DNA of 64,000 bases, taken from positions 62,001 to 126,000 of the forward strand of contig CACAZW010000001.1 in assembly GCA_902537055.1 (NCBI GenBank), given 5' to 3'. Under the pieces are notes generated by a model that had not been told where the DNA came from, ran no database searches, and was given only the letters and a program-made list of their open reading frames with translations. The position numbers were made by a program, and so were the translations under genes. The stretch's first letter is position 1; every line of letters begins with the position of its first letter. Positions 11,174-21,697 of the stretch are shown one piece after another. Source of the stretch: an uncultured Pelagibacteraceae bacterium (lineage in GTDB: Bacteria; Pseudomonadota; Alphaproteobacteria; Pelagibacterales; Pelagibacteraceae).

Positions 11174-11241
11174 ATTGCGATTGATTATCAATTGCGACAT
11201 TATTGCAATTGATTATCATTTACATTGAGAATAGTTATCAT
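11174..11241 (+). promoter_or_regulatory. Three Fur-box-like elements upstream of iron ABC operon
   Basis: ATTGCGATTGATTATCA (11174), ATTGCAATTGATTATCA (11202), ATTGAGAATAGTTATCA (11224); similar to the GATAATGATAATCATTATC consensus. Confidence 0.6.
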
Positions 11242-11293
11242 CCGCAGTGCAGGACAAATAACGTTTAATTAATATATTAATTTAAGGAGTAGA

Positions 11294-12316
11294 ATGAGAA
11301 AAATAACAATAATTTCATTGTTTTTTGGTTTAATTTCAAGTTTTACGATTGCAGCTGAGGTCAATATTTTTAGTGCTAGACACTATGATTCTGACATTCA
11401 ATTATATGAAAAGTTCACAGCAGCAACAGGAATTAAAGTAAACGTAGTTTCAGGAAAAGACAAAGCTCTTCAAAAAAGAATTACTGAAGAAGGAGCAGAC
11501 TGTGTTGGAGATTTATACATCACAGCTGATGCTGGAAGACTAGGTGCATTTGCAGCAAAAGGAATGATGCAAAATGCAGGTTGGTCAAAAGCTATTAAGG
11601 ATGCCGTACCTGCACAATTTAGATCTGCAAAATGGACTGGAATAGCTAAAAGAGCAAGAATAATTTATTATTCACCTGAAAGAGTAAATGCAAACGAACT
11701 TAATGGCATGACTTACGAAGGTCTAGCTGATCCAAAATGGAAAGGCAGATTAGTAATAAGAAAATCTAACAACATTTATAACCAATCTTTAGTTGCTTCA
11801 CTTGTTAAAAATAATGGTAAAGCAAAAACTGCAGAATGGTCTAAAGCTGTTGTAGCAAACATGGCTAGAACTCCAAAAGGTAATGACCGTGCTCAAATCA
11901 TGGCTGTTGCTGCAGGAGAAGCTGATATTGCTGTTGCAAACACGTACTATCATGCGTTGATGTTATCTGGAAAAAAAGGTGCTGAACAACAAGAAGCAGC
12001 AAAAAAAGTAATGCCTTTTTTCCCTAATCAACAAGATAGAGGAACGCACATTAATATTAGTGGAGCTGGTATGCTAAAACATGCACCAAACAAAGCTAAT
12101 GCTGTAAAATTAGTTGAGTTTTTATTATCAACAGAGGCTCAAAATCATATTGTAAATAATACTTTTGAGTATCCAATGATTGGCGGTGTAACACCTAATG
12201 ATTTAGTTCCAGGCAAAGAGATGAACTTTGTAATGGATACTAAAACAAGTGTTAAGTCATATGGTGCAAAACAAGCAGATGCATTAGAAGTAATGTTAGC
12301 TGCTGGTTGGAAGTAA
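11294..12316 (+). CDS. fbpA: Fe(3+) ABC transporter substrate-binding protein
   Basis: VNIFSARHYDSDIQLYEKFTAATGIKVNVVSGK...; followed by cognate permease and ATPase. Confidence 0.9.
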   Translation: MRKITIISLFFGLISSFTIAAEVNIFSARHYDSDIQLYEKFTAATGIKVNVVSGKDKALQKRITEEGADCVGDLYITADAGRLGAFAAKGMMQNAGWSKAIKDAVPAQFRSAKWTGIAKRARIIYYSPERVNANELNGMTYEGLADPKWKGRLVIRKSNNIYNQSLVASLVKNNGKAKTAEWSKAVVANMARTPKGNDRAQIMAVAAGEADIAVANTYYHALMLSGKKGAEQQEAAKKVMPFFPNQQDRGTHINISGAGMLKHAPNKANAVKLVEFLLSTEAQNHIVNNTFEYPMIGGVTPNDLVPGKEMNFVMDTKTSVKSYGAKQADALEVMLAAGWK

Positions 12317-12490
12317 ATGACAGCTGTTAAAAAAAAATTTACTACGGAAGTTGATTATAATAAATCTACCAAAGCCTGTCCTGCATGTGCTTCGGAGTGT
12401 GAAAAAATCAATAAACGTGTAAATAATAGAAAATTGTCCGAAATTAAAACTAAGGAGGTTCCGCATATCCTAAAAGTATTTAATTTTTGA
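12317..12490 (+). CDS. Small 57-aa protein with CPACASEC motif
   Basis: ATG immediately after fbpA stop; MTAVKKKFTTEVDYNKSTKACPACASECEKINKRVNNRKLSEIKTKEVPHILKVFNF*; below the ORF-track cutoff. Confidence 0.5.
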   Translation: MTAVKKKFTTEVDYNKSTKACPACASECEKINKRVNNRKLSEIKTKEVPHILKVFNF

Positions 12491-12503
12491 TTTTCTAAAG
12501 TTT

Positions 12504-12537
12504 GTGCCTATGGTTTGGTCTCCTAAACCATGGGCAC
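12504..12537 (+). terminator. Hairpin with following T-rich tract between fbpA module and permease
   Basis: GTGCCTATGGTTT-ggtctcct-AAACCATGGGCAC (one wobble) then TTTTGATTTT. Confidence 0.7.
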
Positions 12538-12573
12538 TTTTGATTTTCATGATTATAAGGCGGATTATAATAT

Positions 12574-14184
12574 ATGAAATTTAATTCCTGGTATTTATCA
12601 TCTTTTATAGTTTCATTTATTGTTGCAATCCCAATTTTAACTGTGTTTGCAAGTTTCTTCCAAGAAACTACAAATTACTACGATATATTAAAAAATACTT
12701 TTCTAATTGAGTACATCTATAACTCTTTAACTTTACTTATTGGAGTATTAATACTTACCTTAGTTTTAGGTGTTGGATGTGCTTATGTAGTTTCATTTTA
12801 TGATTTTCCAGGTGTTAAATTTTTTAAATGGGTCTTAATATTATCTTTTGCGGTACCTGCTTACATTTATGCTTATTCATTAACTGCTTTTTTTGAAAAC
12901 TTTGGAACACTTTATTCAATTTTAAAATCTTTATTTGGACCTGGTGAATATAATAGATCAATCCCTAAATTTGATGGTATGCTTGGTGCTATCTTATCGG
13001 TTTCTTTTTCACTATTTGGTTATGTATACGTTCTAACTAGAGCATCTTTTCATTATCAATCTCAAAATTTAATAGAATTAGGACAAAATCTAGGTTTTTC
13101 AAAATATAAATCTTTTTTTAAGATTATTTTACCATCAGCTAGACCAGCAATTGTTGCGGGATTAGCCTTAGTTGCAATGGAAACACTATCTGATTTTGGT
13201 GCAGTATCTTTTTTTGGAATAGCAACTCTTACAACAGGTATCTATGACTCATGGATATCTTTTGATGATTTAGCTTTTGCAAACCAGCTTTCATTTTTTT
13301 TGCTGTTATTTATTTTAGGACTTTTTTTTATTGAAAATATCTCAAGAAAGCGTGCTCAATATCACTCTCCAATTAAAGGTGGCATCAAAGAAAAGAAGAA
13401 AATTAAACTAAATTTTTCTAAAGGGACTTTGGCTTTTGTGTTTTGTTTTTTAGTTTTTTTTATAAGTTTTCTATTTCCCGTTTTACAAATGTTATATTGG
13501 ACAATAATTTTTCCAAAAAATTTATTTGATTTAAATACCTTTCAATTGTTTTCAAACACCATTTATCTAGTTTTTTTATCTAGTATTGTATTAGTAGTTT
13601 TTTCATTTATCTCAAATTATGGAAATAGAGTAACTAAAAGTAAATTTTTAAACTTTCTTACAACATTTTCTATTACAGGATATGCGATACCTGGTGTAAT
13701 TTTAGCTGTTGCGTTCATCACTTTTATTGCTTGGTTTGACAATACTTTTGTTAAAGCCTTTGAATTTAATTCTATGAAGAAAATATTTATAGGATCTATT
13801 TTTGGTTTAGTGATAGTTTATTTTATAAGATTTTATTCACTAGCTTATAACGGATTGAAAACTGGTTACGAAAGAATTAACAGGTCAATTGATGAAAGTT
13901 CTTATCTTCTCGGCTACTCAAAAATAAAAACTTTTTTAGGAATTCATGTTCCTTATTTAAAAAATTCTGTATTTCTAATAGGAATATTGATTACTATAGA
14001 AGTAATAAAAGAATTACCTATCACATTAATATTGAGACCATTTAACTTTGAAACTTTTGCTACAACAGCATATATATTTGCATCTCAAGATCTTTTAGAA
14101 GCAGCAGCAGTTCCATCATTATTCTTGATATTAATTGCAAGTACATTTATTTTGATCACATCTAAATTTATTTTGAAAGACTGA
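12574..14184 (+). CDS. fbpB: Fe(3+) ABC transporter permease (fused, two membrane domains)
   Basis: 536 aa polytopic; binding-protein-dependent permease motifs; position in operon. Confidence 0.88.
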   Translation: MKFNSWYLSSFIVSFIVAIPILTVFASFFQETTNYYDILKNTFLIEYIYNSLTLLIGVLILTLVLGVGCAYVVSFYDFPGVKFFKWVLILSFAVPAYIYAYSLTAFFENFGTLYSILKSLFGPGEYNRSIPKFDGMLGAILSVSFSLFGYVYVLTRASFHYQSQNLIELGQNLGFSKYKSFFKIILPSARPAIVAGLALVAMETLSDFGAVSFFGIATLTTGIYDSWISFDDLAFANQLSFFLLLFILGLFFIENISRKRAQYHSPIKGGIKEKKKIKLNFSKGTLAFVFCFLVFFISFLFPVLQMLYWTIIFPKNLFDLNTFQLFSNTIYLVFLSSIVLVVFSFISNYGNRVTKSKFLNFLTTFSITGYAIPGVILAVAFITFIAWFDNTFVKAFEFNSMKKIFIGSIFGLVIVYFIRFYSLAYNGLKTGYERINRSIDESSYLLGYSKIKTFLGIHVPYLKNSVFLIGILITIEVIKELPITLILRPFNFETFATTAYIFASQDLLEAAAVPSLFLILIASTFILITSKFILKD

Positions 14185-15239
14185 TGGCTAATAATTTTTT
14201 TGAAATCGATAATGTATCCTTTGCTGCTGGTGGAAAAAATAAAGTTAATAACGTTTCTTTAAAAATCGAAAATGAGGGAGATATTGTTTGTTTACTTGGT
14301 CCGTCAGGTATAGGTAAAACTACAATATTAAGAACTATTGCAGGTCTAGAAAAAATTAATAAAGGTAAAATTAATTTAAAAGGCAGAACACTTTCATCTC
14401 AAAATATTCATATTGAGCCAGAAAATCGAAATATAGCTCTATCTTTTCAAGAAAACAGTTTATTTCCTCATTATAATATAGAAAAAAATATAAATCTTGG
14501 CTCTGATAGAGTGAAAGAAGATAAGAAAATAGAAACTAAAGAAATAATTAATTTTTTAAATTTAAACAAAATATTAAATAAATTTCCTCATGAAATAAGT
14601 GCTGGTGAAGCACAAAGAGCTTCTTTAGCAAGATCTTTAGTTTCTCAACCAGATTTATTAATGCTTGATGAGCCGTTATCAAATGTAGACCAAAGTTTTA
14701 AAGAAGAAATTCAGGTTGAATTAAAACAAATTTTAACAAATTCTAAAATTACAACAATAATTGTAACACACGATTCTTATGAAGCTTTTTATCTAGGCAG
14801 TAAATGTGGAATAATTTTAGATGGTGAATTAAAGCAATATGATGATCCATATAATGTCTACCATTTACCAAATTCAGTTGAAGTAGTTAATTTTCTAAAT
14901 AGAGGAATTTTGATACCTGCTGAGGTTACTAGCCCCAAAAGTCTAGAAAATGAGGATTTAGGAACAATAACAGGAAATTTCGCAAAACCATTCCCAATAG
15001 GATCTAAAGTAAAACTATTAATACAGCCAGAGGACCTACAGCATGATGATGCAAGCAATCTTAAACTTGAGGTAGTAGATAGAAAATTCAGAGGATCAAA
15101 TTTTATTTATACATTAAAAACATTAAGTAATAAATTAATACCAGTTTTTGTGCATTCTCATCATATTCATCAACATGAAGTTGATGAAAAATTTGGTATA
15201 AAAAGACCCATCCATATCGATCATATTGTTTGCTTTTAA
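14184..15239 (+). CDS. fbpC: Fe(3+) ABC transporter ATP-binding protein
   Basis: Walker A GPSGIGKTTILRTIAG, signature SAGEAQRASLARSL, Walker B LLMLDEPLSN. Confidence 0.93.
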   Translation: MANNFFEIDNVSFAAGGKNKVNNVSLKIENEGDIVCLLGPSGIGKTTILRTIAGLEKINKGKINLKGRTLSSQNIHIEPENRNIALSFQENSLFPHYNIEKNINLGSDRVKEDKKIETKEIINFLNLNKILNKFPHEISAGEAQRASLARSLVSQPDLLMLDEPLSNVDQSFKEEIQVELKQILTNSKITTIIVTHDSYEAFYLGSKCGIILDGELKQYDDPYNVYHLPNSVEVVNFLNRGILIPAEVTSPKSLENEDLGTITGNFAKPFPIGSKVKLLIQPEDLQHDDASNLKLEVVDRKFRGSNFIYTLKTLSNKLIPVFVHSHHIHQHEVDEKFGIKRPIHIDHIVCF

Positions 15240-15265
15240 ATTTAATTGTATAAATCACTTTAAGT

Positions 15266-17704
15266 ATGAAAGAGATACCAAAAAGTACTAAAGTAGTAGT
15301 TATAGGCGGAGGTGTTGCCGGAACATCATGTGCTTATCATTTAGCTAAATTTGGATGGAAAGATGTAATATTGCTTGAAAGAGATCAATTAACATCAGGA
15401 ACTACCTGGCACGCCGCAGGTCTTCTAGGTCAATTAGGTGCATCGTCTACAATTACCAAAATTAGAAAATACTCGTTAGATCTTTATAAAGAATTAGAAA
15501 AGACTACAGGATTATCAACTGGAATGAAGCAAAATGGTGCAATTACAGTTGCATCTACTAAAGAAAGAATGCAAGAATTGTTAAGACAAGCAACGACTGC
15601 ACAATTGTCTGATGTTGAAGTTGAAGTGTTAGATCACAAAAGACTAAAAGAATTATATCCAGTGATCCATAGTGAAGATCTAGTAGGTGGTGTTTACATG
15701 CCAAAAGATGGACAAGCAGATCCTGTTGGAGTTACTAACGTTCTTGCAAAAGCTGCAAGAATGGAAGGTGCCCAAATTTTTGAAAAAACTCCTGTAAAAA
15801 AAATACTTACAAAGAATTCAAGAATAAGTGGAGTAGAAACAGAAAAAGGTATTATAGATTGTGAGTATGTAGTTATGGCTACAGGAATGTGGTCTAGACA
15901 ATTAGGTGAAGAAATTAATGTTAGTGTTCCTTTATACCCAAATGAACATTTTTATATAATCACTGAGCCAATGAAAGATTTGCCTCAAAATCTTCCTGTT
16001 TTAAGAGATTATAATGCTTGTTTATATTTGAAAGAAGATGCAGGGAAAATGCTTGTTGGAATTTTTGAACCAAATGCAAAACCAGCATTTAAGGAGACTG
16101 GAAGAGTGCCAGATGATTTTTCTTTTGGCGAACTTCCTGATGATTTTGATCATTTTGAACCGTATTTAGAAAAGTCATTTCATAGATTACCAATGTTGGA
16201 AAGTGCAGGAATTAGAAAATTTTTTTCAGGCCCGGAATCTTTTACTCCAGATACACAGTATTTATTAGGTGAAACTCCTGAGATAAAAAATTTATATACA
16301 TGTTGTGGCTTCAATAGCATCGGAATTGCTAGCTCTGGAGGAGCGGGTAGAGTAACAGCCGAATGGATGATGAATGGACATATAAATGAAGATTTATTTT
16401 CATTAGATATTAAAAGGTTTCAAAAATTTCACTCTTCAAAAAACTTTATTATGGAAAGAGTTACAGAAACACTCGGTGATTTGTATGGAATGCATTGGCC
16501 ATTTAAACAGCACAATACATCAAGAAATCAAAAGCTTTTACCTTATCACGAGGAATTAAAAAATGCTGGAGCTTGTTTTGGAGTTGCAGGAGGTTTTGAA
16601 AGACCAATGTGGTATTCATTAAATGGTAAAGAGCCTAAGTATGAATATAGTTTTAATTATCAAAATTGGTACCCATCAGCAAAGCACGAAACTTTAAATG
16701 CTAGAAAGAATGTTGGTCTATTTGATTTTTCAACATTCTCAAAATTTGACTTAAAAGGTGAAAAAACACATCAAGAATTGCAAAAGTTGTGCACTGCTAA
16801 TATTAAAAATGAGATTGGTAAAACAACATATACTCATATGCTGAATGAAGATGGGGGAATAGAAACAGATTTAACTGTTGTATGTATGGATAAAAACTTT
16901 TTTAGAGTTGTAAGCTCTGCAGCTACAAGAGAACACGATAAATACCATATCTTAAAATATTTAGATGAAGACGTATCTTTTAAAGATGTAACAGAGGATA
17001 TTTGTTGTTTAGGATTGTTTGGTCCAAAGAGTAGAGAGATGATCTCAAAAATAAGCAATGATGATTTTAGTAACGATAAATTTAAGTTTGGAACTGGAAA
17101 GTTCATAATGATAAATGGTGTTAAAGTCTGGGCTCAACGACTTTCTTACGTTGGTGAATTAGGATTTGAGCTTTATGTTGACTCAAGTTTAGCTAAGGAT
17201 TTATATGAAATTCTAATTGAAGAGGGGAAAAACTCCGAACTATCTCATTGTGGAATGCATGCAATGGATATTATGAGAATGGAAAGTGGATTTGTTCACT
17301 GGGGACATGATATTTCGCCTGAAGAAAATCAGTATCAAGCAGGTTTAAAATTTGCAATTAGTTATAAAAAAAATGTCAACTTTATTGGAAAAGATGCTTT
17401 ATTGAAAATTAAAGACCAAAAATTAGATAAGAGGATGATGATGTTTACTCTTAAAGACAGCAAACCTGGTGAGCCACTTTTACTTCATGAAGAACCTATT
17501 TATATGGATAACAAAATCATTGGTAGAACAACTTCAGGAAATTATTCTTTTTGTTATGATAAAAATCTTTCTTTTGGATATGTCAATTCTGGAAATACAG
17601 TTGAAACATTAAAAGACAAAAATATATATATTGAAATTGAAAAACAAAAATATCCAGTTCAGGTATTAGAAAAACCTTTAAACAATAAAAATTTTAAGAA
17701 CTAA
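15266..17704 (+). CDS. FAD-dependent dimethylglycine/sarcosine dehydrogenase-like (paralog of 1328..3760)
   Basis: VVVIGGGVAGTSCAYHLAKFGWKDVILLERDQLTSGTTWHAAG; GcvT-like C-terminus. Confidence 0.88.
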   Translation: MKEIPKSTKVVVIGGGVAGTSCAYHLAKFGWKDVILLERDQLTSGTTWHAAGLLGQLGASSTITKIRKYSLDLYKELEKTTGLSTGMKQNGAITVASTKERMQELLRQATTAQLSDVEVEVLDHKRLKELYPVIHSEDLVGGVYMPKDGQADPVGVTNVLAKAARMEGAQIFEKTPVKKILTKNSRISGVETEKGIIDCEYVVMATGMWSRQLGEEINVSVPLYPNEHFYIITEPMKDLPQNLPVLRDYNACLYLKEDAGKMLVGIFEPNAKPAFKETGRVPDDFSFGELPDDFDHFEPYLEKSFHRLPMLESAGIRKFFSGPESFTPDTQYLLGETPEIKNLYTCCGFNSIGIASSGGAGRVTAEWMMNGHINEDLFSLDIKRFQKFHSSKNFIMERVTETLGDLYGMHWPFKQHNTSRNQKLLPYHEELKNAGACFGVAGGFERPMWYSLNGKEPKYEYSFNYQNWYPSAKHETLNARKNVGLFDFSTFSKFDLKGEKTHQELQKLCTANIKNEIGKTTYTHMLNEDGGIETDLTVVCMDKNFFRVVSSAATREHDKYHILKYLDEDVSFKDVTEDICCLGLFGPKSREMISKISNDDFSNDKFKFGTGKFIMINGVKVWAQRLSYVGELGFELYVDSSLAKDLYEILIEEGKNSELSHCGMHAMDIMRMESGFVHWGHDISPEENQYQAGLKFAISYKKNVNFIGKDALLKIKDQKLDKRMMMFTLKDSKPGEPLLLHEEPIYMDNKIIGRTTSGNYSFCYDKNLSFGYVNSGNTVETLKDKNIYIEIEKQKYPVQVLEKPLNNKNFKN

Positions 17705-18575
17705 CTTTCCTTTTTCTACTTTCGGCCTGAACAAATAAAACTCCAAAAACAATTATTCCAATAACTCCAAAAGTTTTATTAAAATCAAAAGGTACTCCAA
17801 ATATATAAAAATTGATTAATGTTGACCAAATTAGTTGTGAATATTGAAAATTAGTAACAAAAGATAAATTTGATAGCTGAATTGCAAATATAATTAAAAG
17901 GTGGCTAGTAAAACCTAATACACCTAGAAATACTAACCAAATCCATAACTTTTTATTCTCAATAGGTGTCCAGTCTAACATTACATAAATAGAGAAAACA
18001 ATGGCCCCAACAACAGCAGCATAAAATAACGCCACTAAAGGATCATTATTACCAGAAATAAATTTTGTAAAAAATTGATATAAAGCCCAACATACTGGCG
18101 GTACCAAAGGAAAAATTAAGTCTAAACTTAAAACCTTCATACTTGGACTCATTGAATAAATTATACACCCAAAGCTTAATAACATTAAAATTATACCTTT
18201 AGATGAAAGAATATCTTTTAAAAACAATGCCGTTAAAATTGATACTATTAATGGAGCTGAGAAGAAAACTACATAGATATCGACAAGGTCAAATTTTTGT
18301 AAAGAATGAATAAAAAAAAAAGTAGCAAAAACCATTAATATAGATCTAATAATATTAATTTTAAAATTGCTTTTTAAGTTTAACTTAGGTTTTAATATCA
18401 CGAATAAAATTAAAATAATCACAAAGTGAAAAAAAAATCTTCCCCAAATTACTTGATTTAATGGCATTAATGTTCCCAGATATTTTGCAGTAGAATCTTG
18501 GCAAACTAAAATAAAAAATCCAGATATAGATAAAATTATAACTTTGGTAATAGACTTATTTTTAAGAAAATTCAT
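17694..18575 (-). CDS. EamA/DMT-family transporter
   Basis: Approximately ten TM segments, DMT-like internal repeat. Confidence 0.8.
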   Translation of the reverse strand: MNFLKNKSITKVIILSISGFFILVCQDSTAKYLGTLMPLNQVIWGRFFFHFVIILILFVILKPKLNLKSNFKINIIRSILMVFATFFFIHSLQKFDLVDIYVVFFSAPLIVSILTALFLKDILSSKGIILMLLSFGCIIYSMSPSMKVLSLDLIFPLVPPVCWALYQFFTKFISGNNDPLVALFYAAVVGAIVFSIYVMLDWTPIENKKLWIWLVFLGVLGFTSHLLIIFAIQLSNLSFVTNFQYSQLIWSTLINFYIFGVPFDFNKTFGVIGIIVFGVLFVQAESRKRKVSS

Positions 18576-18590
18576 AATTTTGATTAAATT

Positions 18591-19664
18591 TTAGACTGAA
18601 CTTAGATTATCTAAAATTTTTTTTGAGCACTGTTCTGTATTACTAGAGCCTTGAAGATCTTTTGTTCGACTGTCTTTATCTTTAAGAGTTAATTCAATTG
18701 ATTTTACTATTCTATCAGAAGCTTCTTTTTCACCTAAGTAATCTAACATCATTGCAGCTGACCAAATTTGACCCACTGGATTAGCTATCCCTTGTCCCGC
18801 AATATCTGGTGCCGATCCATGAACGGGTTCAAATAATGATGGATACTTATTAGTTGGATTAATATTTCCAGACGGTGCAATTCCAATAGTTCCAGTACAA
18901 GCTGGTCCTAGATCAGATAGAATATCCCCAAAAAGGTTTGATGCGACTATCACATCAAAACGTTCAGGACTTAGAACAAATCTAGCAGCTAATATATCAA
19001 TATGGTACTGATCAGTTTCCACATCAGAATAATTTTTCTTATTCTTATTAAATCTTTCGTCCCAATAAGGCATTGTAATTGATATTCCATTTGATTTTGT
19101 TGCACTTGTTAATTTTTTTCTTTTTCTTTTTTTAGCTAATTCAAAAGCAAATTGTTGAACTCTATCTATTCCATATTTTGACATTATTGTTTCTTGAATA
19201 ACTACTTCTCTATCAGTTCCCTGATACATTCTTCCACCGACTGATGAGTATTCACCTTCAGTATTTTCTCTTACAATTATCATGTCAATATCACCTGGCT
19301 TTTTATTAGCTAAAGGTGCATTTACACCTTCAAAAAGTTTTACAGGTCTTAAGTTAATAAATTGATCAAATTCTCTTCTAAATTTTAATAATGAACCCCA
19401 AAGAGTTATGTGATCTGGATATTTATCTGGCATACCAACTGCACCAAAGAAAATTGCATCGTGTTTAGTTAATTTATCTTTCCAGTCATCTGGCATCATT
19501 TTTCCATGTTTTTCATAATAATCACATGATGCAAAATCATAATCTTCTATCTTTAATTTGAATTGATGTTGTTGACAAATTTCTTTTAATATTTTTTGCG
19601 CTTCAGGTACAACTTCTTTTCCAATGCCGTCACCAGCAATAGAAGCTATTGAATATTCTTTCAT
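18591..19664 (-). CDS. Isocitrate/isopropylmalate dehydrogenase family (tartrate/D-malate dehydrogenase-like)
   Basis: IAGDGIGKEVVPEAQKIL, VRENTEGEYSSVGGR, FGDILSDLGPACTGTIGIAPSGNINP, EPVHGSAPDIAGQGIANP. Confidence 0.88.
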   Translation of the reverse strand: MKEYSIASIAGDGIGKEVVPEAQKILKEICQQHQFKLKIEDYDFASCDYYEKHGKMMPDDWKDKLTKHDAIFFGAVGMPDKYPDHITLWGSLLKFRREFDQFINLRPVKLFEGVNAPLANKKPGDIDMIIVRENTEGEYSSVGGRMYQGTDREVVIQETIMSKYGIDRVQQFAFELAKKRKRKKLTSATKSNGISITMPYWDERFNKNKKNYSDVETDQYHIDILAARFVLSPERFDVIVASNLFGDILSDLGPACTGTIGIAPSGNINPTNKYPSLFEPVHGSAPDIAGQGIANPVGQIWSAAMMLDYLGEKEASDRIVKSIELTLKDKDSRTKDLQGSSNTEQCSKKILDNLSSV

Positions 19665-20717
19665 TTATTTAGTGAATGTATCATTAAATTGCTTAGTAAC
19701 TCTGACAAAAGTTGTGCACTTACTTAATTGTTTTAAAGAGGGTGCACCAACATATGTACAACTACTTCTTACACCACCTAAAATATTTAAAATGGTATCA
19801 TTAATTTTACCACGGTACTTCACTCTGACTGTTCTTCCTTCGCTACTTCTGTAGTCTGATAGTCCGCCGTAATGTTTATTGTTAGCTGTTTCAGAACTCG
19901 ATCCATAAAATTCAACATATTTAGAACCATTAGATTTCACTAATTTTCCTTTACCTTCATCATGACCTGCAAACATTCCTCCAAGCATAACAAAATCAGC
20001 TCCTCCACCAAATGCTTTAGCAACATCACCTGGACATGTACATCCACCATCTGCAATGATATGTGCACCTAATCCATGAGCAGCATCAGCACATTCTATC
20101 ACTGCACTTAACTGTGGATATCCAACTCCAGTTTGTATTCGTGTCGTACAAACACTACCTGGTCCAATTCCAACTTTAACAATATCTGCGCCTGATAAAA
20201 TTAATTCTTGAGTCATATCAGCAGTAACAACATTACCTGCTATGATTGTTTTTGTCGGATATTTATCCCTAACAGATTTTAAAAATTTACTAAAATGCTC
20301 TGAATAACCGTTTGCAACATCAATGCATATAAATTTAATGAAACTAAATTCTTTTAAAACTTTGTCTAAATTTTGAAAATCTTCTTTTTTTGTTCCAATA
20401 CTTAAAGCTACATTTGGATATATTGATTTAATTTTTTTAAATTGTTTAATTTTCTTTACATCATGTTGTTTTGTTAAACATGTAATCATTCCATAATCAG
20501 ATAATTTTTCAGCAACACCAAGCACGCCCACACCATCCATGTTAGCTGCCATTATAGGAATTCCAGACCATTCGTTTTTACTGTATTTAAAACGATAGGT
20601 TCTCTTTAAATTAACGTCTTTTCTACTTTTAAGAGTGCTTCTTTTAGGTCTAAAAAGTACGTCGGAATAATCTAGTTTTAGCTCTTCTTCAATTCTCACA
20701 AAAATGAAGGTATACAT
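19665..20717 (-). CDS. guaC: GMP reductase
   Basis: [63 protein letters not shown]. Confidence 0.93.
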   Translation of the reverse strand: MYTFIFVRIEEELKLDYSDVLFRPKRSTLKSRKDVNLKRTYRFKYSKNEWSGIPIMAANMDGVGVLGVAEKLSDYGMITCLTKQHDVKKIKQFKKIKSIYPNVALSIGTKKEDFQNLDKVLKEFSFIKFICIDVANGYSEHFSKFLKSVRDKYPTKTIIAGNVVTADMTQELILSGADIVKVGIGPGSVCTTRIQTGVGYPQLSAVIECADAAHGLGAHIIADGGCTCPGDVAKAFGGGADFVMLGGMFAGHDEGKGKLVKSNGSKYVEFYGSSSETANNKHYGGLSDYRSSEGRTVRVKYRGKINDTILNILGGVRSSCTYVGAPSLKQLSKCTTFVRVTKQFNDTFTK

Positions 20718-20821
20718 CCAATGAATAATAATTCAATTTAATAATTGACCTTATTAACGTTGTATTTGAACAATTTTAAAATTACTGATTGAATTATAAA
20801 AATATATATTAAAGTAAATAA

Positions 20822-21697
20822 ATGTTTGAAGGTTTTAAGAGCAGATACATAAAAGTTAAAAAAGGGAAAGTCTTTTGTAAAGTTAAAGGAGATGGGCCAC
20901 CTTTATTATTACTCCATGGTTACCCCCAAACACATTTAATGTGGCACAAAACAGCTCCAGAGTTATCTAAAAGTTTTACTGTAGTTGCAGCAGATTTAAG
21001 AGGTTATGGAAATAGTTTAGCACCGTCATCTGATATTAAGCATTTTAATTATTCAAAAAGAGAAATGGCAAGTGATATGAAACAAATGATGTTAAAATTG
21101 GGGTATTCTAAATTTTTTGTTGCTGGCCATGATAGGGGCGGAAGAGTTGCTCATAGATTGGCAAGAGATCATAGAAAAAACGTGCTTGCTCTCAGCGTTT
21201 TAGATATTTGTCCAACCTTAGATATGTATGAATTAACAACAAGAGATTTTGCAAAAGCTTACTTCCATTGGTTTTTCTTAATTCAACCAAAGTGGCTACC
21301 CGAAAGAATGATAATGAATGATCCAAGAAAATGGATGAAGTATTGCTTAGATAAATGGTCTGGGAATCATAAATTTGGAAAAGTTGAAGAGGGTTATCTA
21401 AAGTGCTTTAAACAACCAAATAGAATACATGGATCATGCGAGGATTATAGAGCATCTGCTACTATTGATCTTGATCATGACAGACATGATCGAAAGAAAA
21501 AATTAAATATTCCTGTTCAAGTTTTATGGGGAAAAAATGGAGTTATAGGTAAACAATTTAAACCAATTAAAATTTGGCAAAAATATGCAAATAAAAAAGT
21601 TGTTGGAGTTGCTGTTAAATCTGGACATTTTATACCAGAGCAAAACCCCAAAGAAACAATTAAACAATTAAAAAGTTTCTTTTTAAAAAATGCTTAA
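20822..21697 (+). CDS. Alpha/beta hydrolase, fluoroacetate/haloacetate dehalogenase-like
   Basis: HGYPQTHLMWHK, nucleophile motif GHDRGGRVAHRLARDH, LDICPTLDMYE...AYFHWFFLIQPKWLPE. Confidence 0.8.
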   Translation: MFEGFKSRYIKVKKGKVFCKVKGDGPPLLLLHGYPQTHLMWHKTAPELSKSFTVVAADLRGYGNSLAPSSDIKHFNYSKREMASDMKQMMLKLGYSKFFVAGHDRGGRVAHRLARDHRKNVLALSVLDICPTLDMYELTTRDFAKAYFHWFFLIQPKWLPERMIMNDPRKWMKYCLDKWSGNHKFGKVEEGYLKCFKQPNRIHGSCEDYRASATIDLDHDRHDRKKKLNIPVQVLWGKNGVIGKQFKPIKIWQKYANKKVVGVAVKSGHFIPEQNPKETIKQLKSFFLKNA

